A DNA stretch of 54,179 bases from Kiloniellaceae bacterium (GCA_009377535.1 WHTV01000014.1:9819-63997); one strand, 5' to 3'; positions 28,578 through 43,661 are shown, counted from the stretch's first letter. Notes: generated by a model from the letters alone, not told the origin. Program-made: numbers and translations.

Positions 28578-28985
28578 ATGGATCTTGAAAAATCACTGAA
28601 CGTCTCCGCCGCCGGCATGCGCGCCCAGGGCACGCGCCTGCGCGTGATCTCGGAGAACATTGCGAACGTCAACTCGACGGCGCAGACCCCCGGCGGGGAG
28701 CCGTACCGGCGCAAGCTGGTGACCTTCGACAACGAACTCGACCGCTCGCTCGGCATCGAGACCGTGCGTGTCGAGTCCATCGTTGCCGATCGCAGCGCCT
28801 TCAGCCGGCGCTACGAGCCGGGCCATCCGGCCGCCGACGAGGAGGGCTATGTCCTCACGCCGAACGTGAATTCCCTGATGGAGATGGCGGACCTGCGCGA
28901 GGCGCAGCGGAGCTACGAGGCCAATCTGAAGGCGCTCGAGTCCTCGCGCACCATGCTGCAGAAGACCATCGACATCCTGCGCTAA
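28578..28985 (+). CDS. flgC: Flagellar basal-body rod protein FlgC
   Basis: A 135-residue FlgC with the N-terminal MRAQGTRLRVISENIANVNST rod motif, a short middle (PDEEGYVLTPNVN region) and the C-terminal LMEMADLREAQRSYEANLKALESSRTMLQKTIDIL coiled helix. Typical length. It stacks on FlgB in the proximal rod. It is followed by a 97-base gap before fliE that has no visible gene. An independent FlgC-like gene lies at 52530. Confidence 0.94.
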   Translation: MDLEKSLNVSAAGMRAQGTRLRVISENIANVNSTAQTPGGEPYRRKLVTFDNELDRSLGIETVRVESIVADRSAFSRRYEPGHPAADEEGYVLTPNVNSLMEMADLREAQRSYEANLKALESSRTMLQKTIDILR

Positions 28986-29082
28986 GTCGCGCGCGTCCTT
29001 TTCGCGGCGCCAGGACGGCGCCGCCGAACCGCCAGGACGGCCCCCCTAGGCACCCCACCGCGAGCGCCTGACGGAGAGAGCC

Positions 29083-29391
29083 ATGAGCATGAACATCACC
29101 GGGGCCATCCAGGCCTATGACAGGATGCTGCGCCAGGGCGGGTCGCCCGGCCTGGAATCACGCGACAGCGGAGCGGGAGACTTCTCCTCCATGCTGCGCC
29201 GCGCCGCCGAGGGCGCCGCGGACACTATGCTGAAGGGTGAGAGCCAGACGGTACAGGCCGCGGCCGGCACCGCCGATCTCACCCAGGTGGTGATGGCCGT
29301 GTCGCAGGCCGAGATGACCCTGGAGACCGTGATCACCCTGCGCGACAAGGTGGTCCATGCCTACCAGGAAATCCTGCGCATGCCGATCTGA
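29083..29391 (+). CDS. fliE: Flagellar hook-basal body complex protein FliE
   Basis: A 102-residue FliE: MSMNITGAIQAYDRMLRQGG, then DFSSMLRRAAEGAADTMLKGE, and the conserved C-terminal DLTQVVMAVSQAEMTLETVITLRDKVVHAYQEILRMPI. FliE links the MS ring and export gate to the rod. AGAGAG ribosome-binding context precedes the ATG. It belongs to the flgBC-fliE block. Confidence 0.93.
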   Translation: MSMNITGAIQAYDRMLRQGGSPGLESRDSGAGDFSSMLRRAAEGAADTMLKGESQTVQAAAGTADLTQVVMAVSQAEMTLETVITLRDKVVHAYQEILRMPI

Positions 29392-29457
29392 CGGCATGCT
29401 TGCAGCGGCCGCCGGCATTGCGCGCGGCGCCATCGAGACAGAGGGGAAAGGGGCCCG

Positions 29458-29724
29458 GTGAACAGCACCGAAGCCATCGAGATCGGCCGCGAGTCGATCA
29501 TCGTCATGCTGAAGATCGGCGCGCCGATCATGCTGCTGGCGCTTGCCGTCGGCTTGGCCATCGCCCTGTTCCAGGCGCTTACCTCGATCCAGGAGATGAC
29601 TCTGACCTTCGTGCCGAAGATCATCGTCATCTTCGTCGGCGTGATGCTGATGCTGCCCTTCATGCTGAGCAGCCTGACCACCTTCTCCCAAGGTTTGTTC
29701 GACCGCATGGTCGCTCTCGGATAG
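29458..29724 (+). CDS. fliQ: Flagellar type III export protein FliQ
   Basis: An 88-residue FliQ starting at GTG 29458 with GAGGGGAAAGGGG upstream. Two membrane helices flank the conserved GLAIALFQALTSIQEMTLTFVPKI, the signature of FliQ/SctS. Four copies surround the FliP-FliR core in the export gate. It is followed by fliR after 16 bases. Confidence 0.94.
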   Translation: MNSTEAIEIGRESIIVMLKIGAPIMLLALAVGLAIALFQALTSIQEMTLTFVPKIIVIFVGVMLMLPFMLSSLTTFSQGLFDRMVALG

Positions 29725-29740
29725 GGGCGGGGCACCGCCG

Positions 29741-30502
29741 ATGCTGGCCGAGCTGCTCCCCGAACAGGCCTTCTCCCTGCTGCTGATCTTTGTGCGGCTC
29801 GGCGCTGCGCTCATGCTGATGCCCGGTTTCGGCGAGAGCTATATCTCGCCGCGCGTCCGCCTGCTGCTCGCGCTCACCATCACGGTGGTGGTCCAGCCGG
29901 TGCTGCCGGAGATGCCGCGCCTGCCGGACAGCGCGATGGCCCTCTTCATGCTGATCTTCGGCGAGGCCTTCATCGGATTCTTCCTCGGCTCGATGGGGCG
30001 CCTGATGATGTCGGCGCTTTCCATCGGCGGCATGATGATCGCCACGGTCACCGGGCTCGCCAATGCGATGACCAACGATCCGACGGCGGCCCAGCAGGGC
30101 TCCATCGCCGGCTCCTTCCTCACCATGCTGGCCCTCATGATCATCATCGTGCTGGACCTGCATCACGTCCTGCTGCGCGGAGTCATCGAGAGCTACCACA
30201 TCTTCGTGCCGGGCGAGCCCATTCTGGTTGGCGACTTCTCCCAGATGATCGCCCGGGTGGTGTCCAAGGCCTTCCTGCTCGGGTTTCAGCTTGCCTCGCC
30301 TTTCATCGCGGTGGCGCTGATCTTCAACCTCGGCCTCGGCCTTCTCTCGCGCCTGATGCCGCAGCTGCAGGTCTTCTTCATCGCCATTCCCCTGCAGATC
30401 GTGATCGGGCTGGGCATCCTGATGATCGCCCTGCCGGCTCTGCTCGCCTGGTTCATCACCGGCTTCGAAGAGGTCGCGCTGCCTCTCGCCGGCTTGCGCT
30501 GA
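29741..30502 (+). CDS. fliR: Flagellar type III export protein FliR
   Basis: A 253-residue FliR with about six membrane segments: a start like LLIFVRLGAALMLMPGFGESYISPRVRLLLALTI, then LGSMGRLMMSALSIGGMMIATVTGLANAM and the QLASPFIAVALIFNLGLGLLSRLMPQLQVFFIAIPLQI block. It has one copy in the FliP5Q4R1 gate. The gene is followed 18 bases later by flhB, the usual order. Confidence 0.95.
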   Translation: MLAELLPEQAFSLLLIFVRLGAALMLMPGFGESYISPRVRLLLALTITVVVQPVLPEMPRLPDSAMALFMLIFGEAFIGFFLGSMGRLMMSALSIGGMMIATVTGLANAMTNDPTAAQQGSIAGSFLTMLALMIIIVLDLHHVLLRGVIESYHIFVPGEPILVGDFSQMIARVVSKAFLLGFQLASPFIAVALIFNLGLGLLSRLMPQLQVFFIAIPLQIVIGLGILMIALPALLAWFITGFEEVALPLAGLR

Positions 30503-30520
30503 GCGGGCAGGAGGGGCGCC

Positions 30521-31606
30521 ATGGCCGGTGAAGACGACGACTCACAAAAAACAGAAGAACCGACAAGCAAGAAACTTTCCGACGCCCGCGAGAAGGGCCA
30601 GGTCGCGCGCTCCCAGGAAGTCTCGCACTGGTTCATGATTCTGGCCCTGGCCCTGGTGGTCGGAATCTTCTCGCCGTCACTGCTGTCCGACATCGGCGCG
30701 GTGCTGCGCCCTTTCATGGAGCAGCCGCACCTCATGGCGCTGGAGGATGGCGGCCTGCGCGACCTCCTGACGGGCGCAGCCTTCGGCATCCTCAAGGTCT
30801 CGTTGATTCCCCTGACGATCATTCTCGCCGCCGGCCTTGCCGCGGGCACGATCCAGAACGGCATCATCGTCACCACCGAGCAGATTCGCCCCAAGCTTTC
30901 CAACATCGGCTTCAAGCGCGGCTTCAAGAAGATGTTCTCGACCCGCGCGCTGGCCGACTTCCTGAAGGGAGTGGTGAAGCTTATCATCGTCGCCGCGGTG
31001 GTTTTCCTGATCGTCTGGCCGGACCGCCATACCATCCTCGCCGTTCCGACCATGCCGGTGGAGGCCATGCTGGCGCTGGTGCGGGTGGAAGCGGTGAAGG
31101 TCATCGTCGGGGTGCTCGCGGTGATGTCGCTGATCACCCTGATCGACGTGATCTACCAGCGTTTCCAGCACCACAAGGAAATGCGCATGACCAAGCAGCA
31201 GGTCAAGGACGAGCACAAGCAGGCGGAAGGCGATCCGATGATCAAGGGCCGGCTGCGCCAGATCCGCGCCGAGCGGGCGCGCAAGCGCATGATGGCGGCG
31301 GTGCCGGAGGCCGACGTGGTGATCACCAACCCGACCCACTATGCGGTGGCGCTCAAGTACGATCAGCGCACCATGGAGGCGCCGCGGGTCCTCGCCAAGG
31401 GCGTCGACAACGTCGCCCTGCGCATCCGCGAGGTCGCCGAGGAGCACAACATCGCCATCGTCGAGAATCCGCCGGTTGCCCGCGCGCTGCACGCCAGCGT
31501 GGAGATCGACCAGGAGATTCCGCCCGAGCACTACAAGGCGGTGGCCGAGATCATCGGTTACGTCATGCGCCTGAAGCGGGGCGTTCCTGCGCGCCGGCCG
31601 CGATAG
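30521..31606 (+). CDS. flhB: Flagellar type III export switch protein FlhB
   Basis: A 361-residue FlhB with the N-terminal EDDDSQKTEEPTSKKLSDAREKGQVARS, four membrane helices, RGFKKMFSTRALADFLKG in the second loop, and a cytoplasmic domain with the self-cleaving NPTH site (VVITNPTHYAVALKYD). That cleavage switches substrate class from rod/hook to filament. The stop is followed by a 138-base gap that holds a CtrA-like palindrome before cckA. A separate FhlB-like domain is encoded at 27195-27512. Confidence 0.96.
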   Translation: MAGEDDDSQKTEEPTSKKLSDAREKGQVARSQEVSHWFMILALALVVGIFSPSLLSDIGAVLRPFMEQPHLMALEDGGLRDLLTGAAFGILKVSLIPLTIILAAGLAAGTIQNGIIVTTEQIRPKLSNIGFKRGFKKMFSTRALADFLKGVVKLIIVAAVVFLIVWPDRHTILAVPTMPVEAMLALVRVEAVKVIVGVLAVMSLITLIDVIYQRFQHHKEMRMTKQQVKDEHKQAEGDPMIKGRLRQIRAERARKRMMAAVPEADVVITNPTHYAVALKYDQRTMEAPRVLAKGVDNVALRIREVAEEHNIAIVENPPVARALHASVEIDQEIPPEHYKAVAEIIGYVMRLKRGVPARRPR

Positions 31607-31662
31607 GATCACGCAGCATTCCACCGGCCGGCGGAGCCCCGGCGGCGAATAGTCTTGGCCCC

Positions 31663-31684
31663 ATGGTTGATCTTGTTTAACCAT
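31663..31684 (+). promoter_or_regulatory. Inverted CtrA-type half sites upstream of cckA
   Basis: ATGGTTGATC...TTTAACCAT: the exact CtrA half-site TTAACCAT at 31677-31684 faces an inverted TCAACCAT-like ATGGTTGA at 31663-31670. They form a palindrome ATGGTT-N10-AACCAT about 60 bases before the cckA TTG. This may be an autoregulatory link from CtrA to its own phosphorelay kinase. It is inferred from consensus only. Confidence 0.4.
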
Positions 31685-31744
31685 TCGCGGCTGACTTCGG
31701 GCTGAACGGATCGAAACCAAGAAGGACAGGGGGAGAGGCCTTCG

Positions 31745-34099
<2,355 letters not shown>

Positions 34100-34157
34100 C
34101 GTCTTGCTGCATCGCAGCATCGCCGACTAGGGCAATTTGTCTAAAACTTTAGGGAAT

Positions 34158-34172
34158 GTTCTCATTTTGATC
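34158..34172 (+). promoter_or_regulatory. Possible LexA (SOS) box upstream of recA
   Basis: GTTCTCATTTTGATC reads GTTC-N7-GATC, one base from the alphaproteobacterial LexA consensus GTTC-N7-GTTC. It lies 90 bases before the recA ATG, the expected region for SOS control. Confidence 0.45.
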
Positions 34173-34261
34173 CGATTCATGCTTGCCGAAAAGAGAACAA
34201 AGATGGTACGCATGGGCTTCGTTGCAGTCCCTCGACCCCTATGACATAAGGGAGATCACTC

Positions 34262-35347
<1,086 letters not shown>

Positions 35348-35435
35348 GCCGGCCGAAGCTTTCCCGGCGCATTGCGATGCCGACGCGGGACTGCGGCTTC
35401 AGTTGACGCTGACGCAAAGAACCGGGACGACAAAG

Positions 35436-35465
35436 AACGGGCCTCTTCGCGGGGCCCGTTTTTCA
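35436..35465 (+). terminator. Rho-independent terminator after recA
   Basis: AACGGGCC at 35436-35443 pairs with GGCCCGTT at 35453-35460 around a CT/CG loop, followed by TTTTTC. It lies 89 bases after the recA stop, before the convergent IalB gene. Confidence 0.85.
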
Positions 35466-35500
35466 TTCCGTCTTAGTGAGTCGACCCGGCGTCTCAGGCC

Positions 35501-36199
35501 TCACTGAATGGAGCCGAAACCGGCGGTGAAGCCCTTCAGAGAAATCGGCAGGTCGAGGCCTTCGCCCTGGGTCGAGGCGACGCGGGCCTGCGCCTGGGTG
35601 CCCGCCTTGAAGGCGCCGACCGCCGCTTCGTCCAGCTGCACATAGGCCTGGCAGCCGTCGCGACGGCAGATCTGGAACGGCACCTTGTTGAGCTCCTTGC
35701 CGTCGACGCTGATCTCGAGTCCTTGCGCCAGAGGCACGCCGAGCGGCATAGCAATGACGGCGCCGGCCTGGCGCTGCTCCCCGAAGAAGCCGATGGTGAT
35801 CTTCAGCAGGGGACGCTGGGTGTTCTGGTCCATGACCTGCTGCACGAGAAAGCAGACGTTTTGCTCACCCTGCGCCGGCGGCGAGGCGCCCGCTGGCGGT
35901 TCCGGGGTGCAGCGCTCCAACCAGTCGCCGAAGACCTGGCCGGTGGTTCCCGGTTCGGCCGGGGCGGGAGGCTGCTGCTGTTGCACCTGCGGCTGTTGCA
36001 CCTGCGGCGGTTGCACCTGCGGCTGGATCGGCTGTTGCGTCTGGGCCACGGCCAGCGCCGGCGCGAGCGCCAGCAGGCCGCCGGCGACGAGCGTGGCGGA
36101 GAGCACACGGTCCCAGGCGGGTCGCCCGGATTTGCGGGGACCGGGCCCGTAGCGGAGCGGTTCGCCGGGACGGTGAGACAAAGCTTTGACTGATTGCAT
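35501..36199 (-). CDS. Invasion-associated locus B (IalB) family secreted protein
   Basis: A 232-residue protein with a long N-region and a signal segment (LSATLVAGGLLALAPALAVAQ). A Gln/Pro/Val-rich repeat follows (QPQVQPPQVQQPQVQQQQPP). Then comes an IalB-like domain with FGDWLERC, NVCFLVQQVMDQ, KITIGFF, MPLGVPLAQGLEISVDG and the paired cysteines CRRDGCQAYVQLDE. Four cysteines could form two disulfides in the periplasm. IalB proteins are widespread in alphaproteobacteria with no firm biochemical role. The gene is convergent with recA and stands alone. The low-complexity stretch is probably a flexible spacer. Confidence 0.85.
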   Translation of the reverse strand: MQSVKALSHRPGEPLRYGPGPRKSGRPAWDRVLSATLVAGGLLALAPALAVAQTQQPIQPQVQPPQVQQPQVQQQQPPAPAEPGTTGQVFGDWLERCTPEPPAGASPPAQGEQNVCFLVQQVMDQNTQRPLLKITIGFFGEQRQAGAVIAMPLGVPLAQGLEISVDGKELNKVPFQICRRDGCQAYVQLDEAAVGAFKAGTQAQARVASTQGEGLDLPISLKGFTAGFGSIQ

Positions 36200-36480
36200 G
36201 AGGCGAAACTAACTCCTGAGACAGGGCGTGGCTAGGCAAAGTCTGTGACCCCGGCGCCCCCTCACATAATGGCCGGCTTGTGGAATTGCCAGGGCAAATC
36301 CTGGCCCGGGGACAGGCAGGGGGCAGGCGAGGGACCCCCCGCCCGCGGCCGGCCTTTCGGTGGACAGGCCCTCTGGGGCAGGCTACAACGCTGCGCTTTC
36401 GTGCGATTTCCCCGCTGCCGCGACGAATCTTAGAAGGGTTCCAGCTTGCGCCGCAAGCTTACGGATAATATCTATTTGCC

Positions 36481-39159
<2,679 letters not shown>

Positions 39160-39250
39160 CTGCACGTAGACTCTCGCTGAGAGCTTGCAGATGTCGTCGG
39201 AGCCTTCCCCGCCAGGAAGAAAGTTTTTGCGCTGTCCTTCACAACACAAC

Positions 39251-39346
39251 CGTCATTGCCGGGCTTGACCCGGCAATCCATCCATCTGCCTGGTCCGGTC
39301 CCGGCGAGCCGGAAAATGGACCCGCGGATCAAGTCCGCGGGTGACA
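39251..39346 (+). repeat. Alphaproteobacterial palindromic repeat after alaS
   Basis: GTCATTGCCGGGCTTGACCC at 39252 and its partner GACCCGCGGATCAAGTCCGC at 39319 each form a hairpin (TGCCGGGCTTGACCCGGCA and CCCGCGGATCAAGTCCGCGGG) and face each other as ends of one 96-base unit. It is the same architecture as 4260-4379, with different stem sequences. It lies between convergent alaS and the cyclophilin gene, where it may also stop transcription from both sides. Confidence 0.75.
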
Positions 39347-39371
39347 ACTGTGATTGGAGGGCGGCCGCCCG

Positions 39372-39929
39372 CTACTTCACGTCGGCTTCGACCTTCAGGG
39401 AGATGATCTTGTCGGGTCCGCGCACCGTGCCGCTCTGGTCGCCGGGCGGCGCCTTCTTGATCATGTCGACGTATTCCATGCCTTCGATGACGCGGCCCCA
39501 GACGGTGTACTGGCGGTCGAGGAAGCGCGCCGACGCGAAGGTGATGAAGAACTGGCTGTTGGCGCTGTTGGGATTCTGACTGCGGGCCATGCCCATGACG
39601 CCGCGCTCGAAGGGCTCGGCGGAGAACTCGGCCGGCAGGTCGGGCAGGTCGGAGCCGCCGCGCCCGGTGCCGGTCGGATCGCCGGTCTGCGCCATGAAGC
39701 CGTCGATGACGCGATGGAACACAATACCGTCGTAGAAGCCCTGACGCGTCAGCGTCTTGATCCGCTCGACGTGCGCGGGGGCCAGGTCCGGCAGCATCTC
39801 GATCCGAACGCTGCCGTCTTTCAGTTCCAGGACCAGGGTGTTCTCGGGATCCGACTGGGCGCCGGCCTCGTTGGTTTGAATCGACATGGCAAGGAGTCCA
39901 ATAGCAATAAGAGAAAACAGGGATTTCAT
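39372..39929 (-). CDS. Periplasmic cyclophilin-type peptidyl-prolyl isomerase
   Basis: A 185-residue protein with a signal peptide (SLFSLIAIGLLAMSIQTNEAGA) and a cyclophilin domain: DGIVFHRVIDGFMAQTGDPTGTGRGG, FERGVMGMARSQNPNSANSQFFIT and the late WGRVIEGMEYVDMI. The catalytic Arg of FHRV and the Gln of QFF are present. It assists proline isomerisation during folding in the periplasm. It lies 21 bases downstream of icd on the same strand and is probably co-transcribed. Confidence 0.93.
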   Translation of the reverse strand: MKSLFSLIAIGLLAMSIQTNEAGAQSDPENTLVLELKDGSVRIEMLPDLAPAHVERIKTLTRQGFYDGIVFHRVIDGFMAQTGDPTGTGRGGSDLPDLPAEFSAEPFERGVMGMARSQNPNSANSQFFITFASARFLDRQYTVWGRVIEGMEYVDMIKKAPPGDQSGTVRGPDKIISLKVEADVK

Positions 39930-39950
39930 GCAGCGAGCTCCCTTCGTGAG

Positions 39951-41165
39951 TCAGGCCATGGCCTTCTGCAGGTTTTCATCGAGCTTGTCCATGAATTCGT
40001 CGGTCGTCATCCAGGTCTGATCCGGGCTGATGAGCAGCGCCAGGTCCTTGGTCATGTGGCCGGACTCGACGGTGTCGATGCAGACCTTCTCCAGGGTATC
40101 GGCGAACTTCACCACCTCCGGCGTCTCGTCGAAGGTGCCGCGGAAATGCAGCCCGCGGGTCCAGGCGAAGATGGAGGCGATCGGGTTGGTCGAGGTCGCC
40201 TTGCCCTGTTGATGCAGGCGGTAGTGGCGGGTCACCGTGCCGTGCGCCGCCTCGGCCTCGATGGTCCTGCCGTCCGGCGTCATCAGCACCGAGGTCATCA
40301 GGCCGAGCGAGCCGAAGCCCTGGGCCACGGTGTCGGACTGCACGTCGCCGTCGTAGTTCTTGCAGGCCCAGACGTAGCCGCCGGACCACTTCATGGCGGC
40401 CGCCACCATGTCGTCGATCAGGCGATGCTCGTAGTGGATGCCCTTGGCCTCGTAGGCCTTCTTGAAGTCCTTGTCGTAGACCTCCTGGAAGATGTCCTTG
40501 AAGCGGCCGTCATAGACTTTGAGGATGGTGTTCTTGGTCGAGAGGTAGACCGGCCAGCCGAGATTGAGACCGTAGTTCAGGCAGGCATTGGCGAAGCCGC
40601 GGATCGACTCATCCAGGTTGTACATGCCCATGGCGACGCCGGCTTCCGGGAAGTCGAAGATGTCGTAGGTGATGGCCTCGCCGGCATCGGCCGGCTGGAA
40701 GGTCATGGTCAGCTTGCCGGGCCCGGGCACCTTGAAGTCGGTGGCGCGGTACTGGTCGCCGAAGGCATGGCGGCCGATGACGATGGGCTGGGTCCAGCCC
40801 GGCACCAGGCGCGGCACGTTCTTCATGATGATGGGCTGGCGGAAGATGGTGCCGCCGACGATGTTGCGGATGGTGCCGTTCGGCGAGCGCCACATCTTCT
40901 TGAGGCCGAACTCCTCGACCCGGTCCTCGTCCGGGGTGATAGTCGCGCACTTCACGCCGACGCGGTACTGCTTGATGGCGTTGGCCGAGTCGACGGTGAT
41001 CTGGTCGTCGGTCTCGTCGCGCTTCTCGACGGAGAGGTCGTAGTACTTCAGGTCCACATCAAGGTAGGGGAGGATCAGCTTGTCTTTGATTTTTGCCCAG
41101 ATGATCCGCGTCATCTCGTCGCCGTCGAGCTCGACGATCGGGTCTTTGACCTTGATTTTCCCCAT
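39951..41165 (-). CDS. icd: NADP-dependent isocitrate dehydrogenase
   Basis: A 404-residue enzyme of the homodimeric, eukaryote-like subfamily II. Its start [23 protein letters not shown], the substrate-binding [27 protein letters not shown], Mg2+ site [28 protein letters not shown] and coenzyme segment [12 protein letters not shown] are all clear. This NADP form is standard for alphaproteobacteria. It converts isocitrate to 2-oxoglutarate in the TCA cycle. AGGAGG precedes the ATG. Confidence 0.97.
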   Translation of the reverse strand: MGKIKVKDPIVELDGDEMTRIIWAKIKDKLILPYLDVDLKYYDLSVEKRDETDDQITVDSANAIKQYRVGVKCATITPDEDRVEEFGLKKMWRSPNGTIRNIVGGTIFRQPIIMKNVPRLVPGWTQPIVIGRHAFGDQYRATDFKVPGPGKLTMTFQPADAGEAITYDIFDFPEAGVAMGMYNLDESIRGFANACLNYGLNLGWPVYLSTKNTILKVYDGRFKDIFQEVYDKDFKKAYEAKGIHYEHRLIDDMVAAAMKWSGGYVWACKNYDGDVQSDTVAQGFGSLGLMTSVLMTPDGRTIEAEAAHGTVTRHYRLHQQGKATSTNPIASIFAWTRGLHFRGTFDETPEVVKFADTLEKVCIDTVESGHMTKDLALLISPDQTWMTTDEFMDKLDENLQKAMA

Positions 41166-41295
41166 ATTTTTCCTCCAGGAGTGCTGACCGGGACGACCCG
41201 AGCGGATCGTGCTGGGCCGGATTTGCGGCGCAAGATAGCAGGCTGCGTCGGCCTTGCAAGGTGGCGGCGCGCGGGAAGCTTCGGGAAGGGCGCGG

Positions 41296-41874
41296 CTACA
41301 TGCGCTCGATCTTGTCGGGCAGGCTGGGGCGCGGCGCCATGGTGGCGGCCTCGAGCACCTGATCGACCCGCTCGACCACGTGGAACAGGCCGGTGGCGCC
41401 GCGCAGATAGCCCTCGGCGGTCTGGTACTCGATCAGCCGCAGCAGCGGGTCCCAGAAGCCCTCGATGTTGACCAGGATGACCGGCTTGTCGTGCAGCTTC
41501 AGCTGGCGCCAGGTGATGATCTCGAAGGTCTCGTCCAGGGTGCCGAGGCCGCCGGGCAGAGCGCAGAAGGCGTCGGAGCGTTCGGCCATGAGTTGTTTGC
41601 GCGCGTGCATCGACTGCACGGCGATGTATTCCGAGGCGGCCCGGTTGCCGGCTTCAAGGTCCTCCAGGTGCTGCGGGATGATGCCGACCACCCGGCCGCC
41701 GGCGGCCATGGCGCCCTCGGCGACAGCCCCCATGAGGCCGACGCGCCCGCCGCCGTAGACGATTTCCACCTCGGCCTGCGCGGCCAGGCTGCCCAGGGCG
41801 CGGGCGGCTTGCAGATGACTTTGACGGACCTTGCTGGAGGAGCCGCAGTACACGCAGAGCGCTCGAATATCCAT
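41296..41874 (-). CDS. LOG family protein (cytokinin riboside 5'-phosphate phosphoribohydrolase-like)
   Basis: A 192-residue Rossmann-fold protein, [18 protein letters not shown], with the LOG signature [30 protein letters not shown] (PGGxGTxxE) and [20 protein letters not shown] proteins hydrolyse nucleoside monophosphates (AMP, cytokinin ribotides) to the base; in bacteria many are nucleotide hygiene enzymes. The ATG at 41874 is chosen; a GTG at 41880 would add two residues. It lies 130 bases upstream of icd on the same strand and is otherwise unrelated. Confidence 0.9.
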   Translation of the reverse strand: MDIRALCVYCGSSSKVRQSHLQAARALGSLAAQAEVEIVYGGGRVGLMGAVAEGAMAAGGRVVGIIPQHLEDLEAGNRAASEYIAVQSMHARKQLMAERSDAFCALPGGLGTLDETFEIITWRQLKLHDKPVILVNIEGFWDPLLRLIEYQTAEGYLRGATGLFHVVERVDQVLEAATMAPRPSLPDKIERM

Positions 41875-42118
41875 GATCACAAACTCGTTACCAGCTGGCC
41901 CCGCGGCAGGGGGGCGTTGAAATCGGACGCCGATTCAGTAGTGTAAATGCGCGTCACTTCTCGTGACCGCCTTGTAGCACAGGCCTGTTGTTCCCATCCA
42001 GATCAGGTCGTCTCGGGGCTGGATCCGAATGCCGCTCGGATTGGCGTACTGAGAAACGATAAATCACTATGCCCAGGTGTTGACGGCACCAGGGCGTAAC
42101 AGAGAAGGAGCGGGTCAA

Positions 42119-42643
42119 ATGAAGAGCAAGAGCGTCTTTCTGGCAGCGGGGGGCCTCGCGGTCGCTGCGGGGATTGCCCTTGGCGCGAACTCTCTCGTGC
42201 TGGCGGATGAAATGCATCGTGTCCAGCTTGCCGATGCGGCGCAGATGGCCGCGGTGAAGGAGCGCCAGGAGCTGATGAAGTCGATCGGCGGCAACACCAA
42301 GACCATCGCGGACTTCCTGAAAGAGTCGAAGGGCACGGCAGGCGAGGCGCAGGCCGCCGCCGCCAAGATCAGCGAGCTGGCCAAGTCCATTCCGGCGGCT
42401 TTCGTGACCGAGGCGAGCCTCTCGGAGATGGACGCCGTCGGCAAGAACCGCGGCAAGCCGGAGATCTGGTTGAGCTGGGACAATTTCGTCGGGCGCGCAA
42501 AGTCGTTGGAAGACAAGAGCGCGGCGCTGGCCAGCGCGTTCCAGGGAGGAGACTCGAACGCCATCCAGACGGCCTTCGGCGACATGGGCAAGAACGGTTG
42601 CGGTGCCTGTCACGAAGATTTCCGCGGCCCGAAGGTCGAGTAG
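42119..42643 (+). CDS. Cytochrome c' family protein
   Basis: A 174-residue secreted haem protein with AGAAGGAG upstream of the ATG. A signal peptide (SVFLAAGGLAVAAGIALGANSLVLA) is followed by a four-helix-bundle-like mature protein of about 145 residues. The single haem motif is near the C-terminus (NGCGACHEDFRGPK), the defining layout of cytochromes c'. These bind NO and CO and can protect against nitrosative stress. The diheme cytochrome c starts 25 bases downstream and may be its redox partner. Confidence 0.9.
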   Translation: MKSKSVFLAAGGLAVAAGIALGANSLVLADEMHRVQLADAAQMAAVKERQELMKSIGGNTKTIADFLKESKGTAGEAQAAAAKISELAKSIPAAFVTEASLSEMDAVGKNRGKPEIWLSWDNFVGRAKSLEDKSAALASAFQGGDSNAIQTAFGDMGKNGCGACHEDFRGPKVE

Positions 42644-42668
42644 CGCGGCGGGCGCCAGGAGCAGCTCA

Positions 42669-43586
42669 TTGCAACTGGTCGGGCTGGCAAGCCGATGGTC
42701 AGGGCGGGTCTTCCGCTCCGCCCTGACTGTCCTTTTTCTGGTGGCGCTGGCAGACCCTCCGCGCGCCCAGGACGCCGGGCAGGGCGGCGGCGAAGCTGCC
42801 GTCGAACGCGGCAGCTACATCTTCCAGGCCGCCGGCTGCCTGGGCTGTCATAGCGACAAGAAGGGCGGCGGCCAGGCGCTCGCCGGCGGGCGCGCGCTGG
42901 TCACGCCTTTCGGCACCTTCTACACGCCCAACATCACGCCGGACCCGCGCACCGGAATCGGCGCCTGGCGCGAGCAGGATTTCATCGCGGCCCTGCGCCA
43001 TGGCACCTCGCCCGAGGGCGTTGCCTACTATCCGGCCTTTCCCTATCCCTCCTACAGCGGCATGACCGACGCAGACCTGCGCGATCTCTTCGCCTACCTG
43101 ATGGCGCAGCCGCCGGTGACGCAGCAGAACCGCGCGCACGAGCTCGGCTTTCCCTACAACCTGCGCTTTACCTTGCGGATCTGGCAGGCCCTGTTCTTCG
43201 AACCGGCCGTCTTCGAGCCCGAGCCGGGCCAGGATGCCGACTGGAACCGCGGGGCCTATCTGGTGCGGCACCTCGGCCACTGCGGCGAGTGTCACAGTCC
43301 GCGCGGCTTCCTCGGCGCGGTCGACAGCGCGCAGGAACTGGCCGGAAACCCGGCCGGGCCCGAGGGCGCCAAGGTGCCGAACCTCTCGCCGGGGCCGGGC
43401 GGCCTGTCCGACTGGAGCGAATCCGACATCGCCTACGCCCTGAAAACCGGCATCACGCCCGACGGCGACTTCCTCAGCGACGCCATGGGCGAGGTGATCG
43501 ACAACACCACCAGCCGCCTGACGGACGCCGATCTGGCGGCGATTTCCAAATATCTCAAAGGCTTGCCGCCCCGCAGCACGCCCTGA
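42669..43586 (+). CDS. Diheme cytochrome c
   Basis: A 305-residue protein from a TTG at 42669 with AGGAG seven bases upstream. An in-frame GTG at 42603, inside the previous gene, lacks this site. A signal peptide (RSALTVLFLVALADPPRAQ) is followed by two cytochrome c folds, each with one haem motif: AAGCLGCHSDKKGG (with PNITPDPRTGIG and the ligand-bearing tail) and HCGECHSPRGFLG. The family includes electron-transfer subunits of alcohol and aldehyde dehydrogenases and thiosulfate-related enzymes. No dehydrogenase gene is adjacent, so the partner may be the cytochrome c' upstream or elsewhere in the genome. Confidence 0.88.
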   Translation: MQLVGLASRWSGRVFRSALTVLFLVALADPPRAQDAGQGGGEAAVERGSYIFQAAGCLGCHSDKKGGGQALAGGRALVTPFGTFYTPNITPDPRTGIGAWREQDFIAALRHGTSPEGVAYYPAFPYPSYSGMTDADLRDLFAYLMAQPPVTQQNRAHELGFPYNLRFTLRIWQALFFEPAVFEPEPGQDADWNRGAYLVRHLGHCGECHSPRGFLGAVDSAQELAGNPAGPEGAKVPNLSPGPGGLSDWSESDIAYALKTGITPDGDFLSDAMGEVIDNTTSRLTDADLAAISKYLKGLPPRSTP

Positions 43587-43661
43587 GGCGGGTCCGGGCG
43601 GCATTGCACCGCCGCCCGCCGCGTACTAGGCTATCCAAGGGGGGCGTGGAGGCTAGGCGCG

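Noticed and set aside
36003-36040. Gln/Pro/Val coding repeat in the IalB gene as a CRISPR-like array
   Set aside because: The units are short imperfect codon repeats inside an open frame, without spacers.
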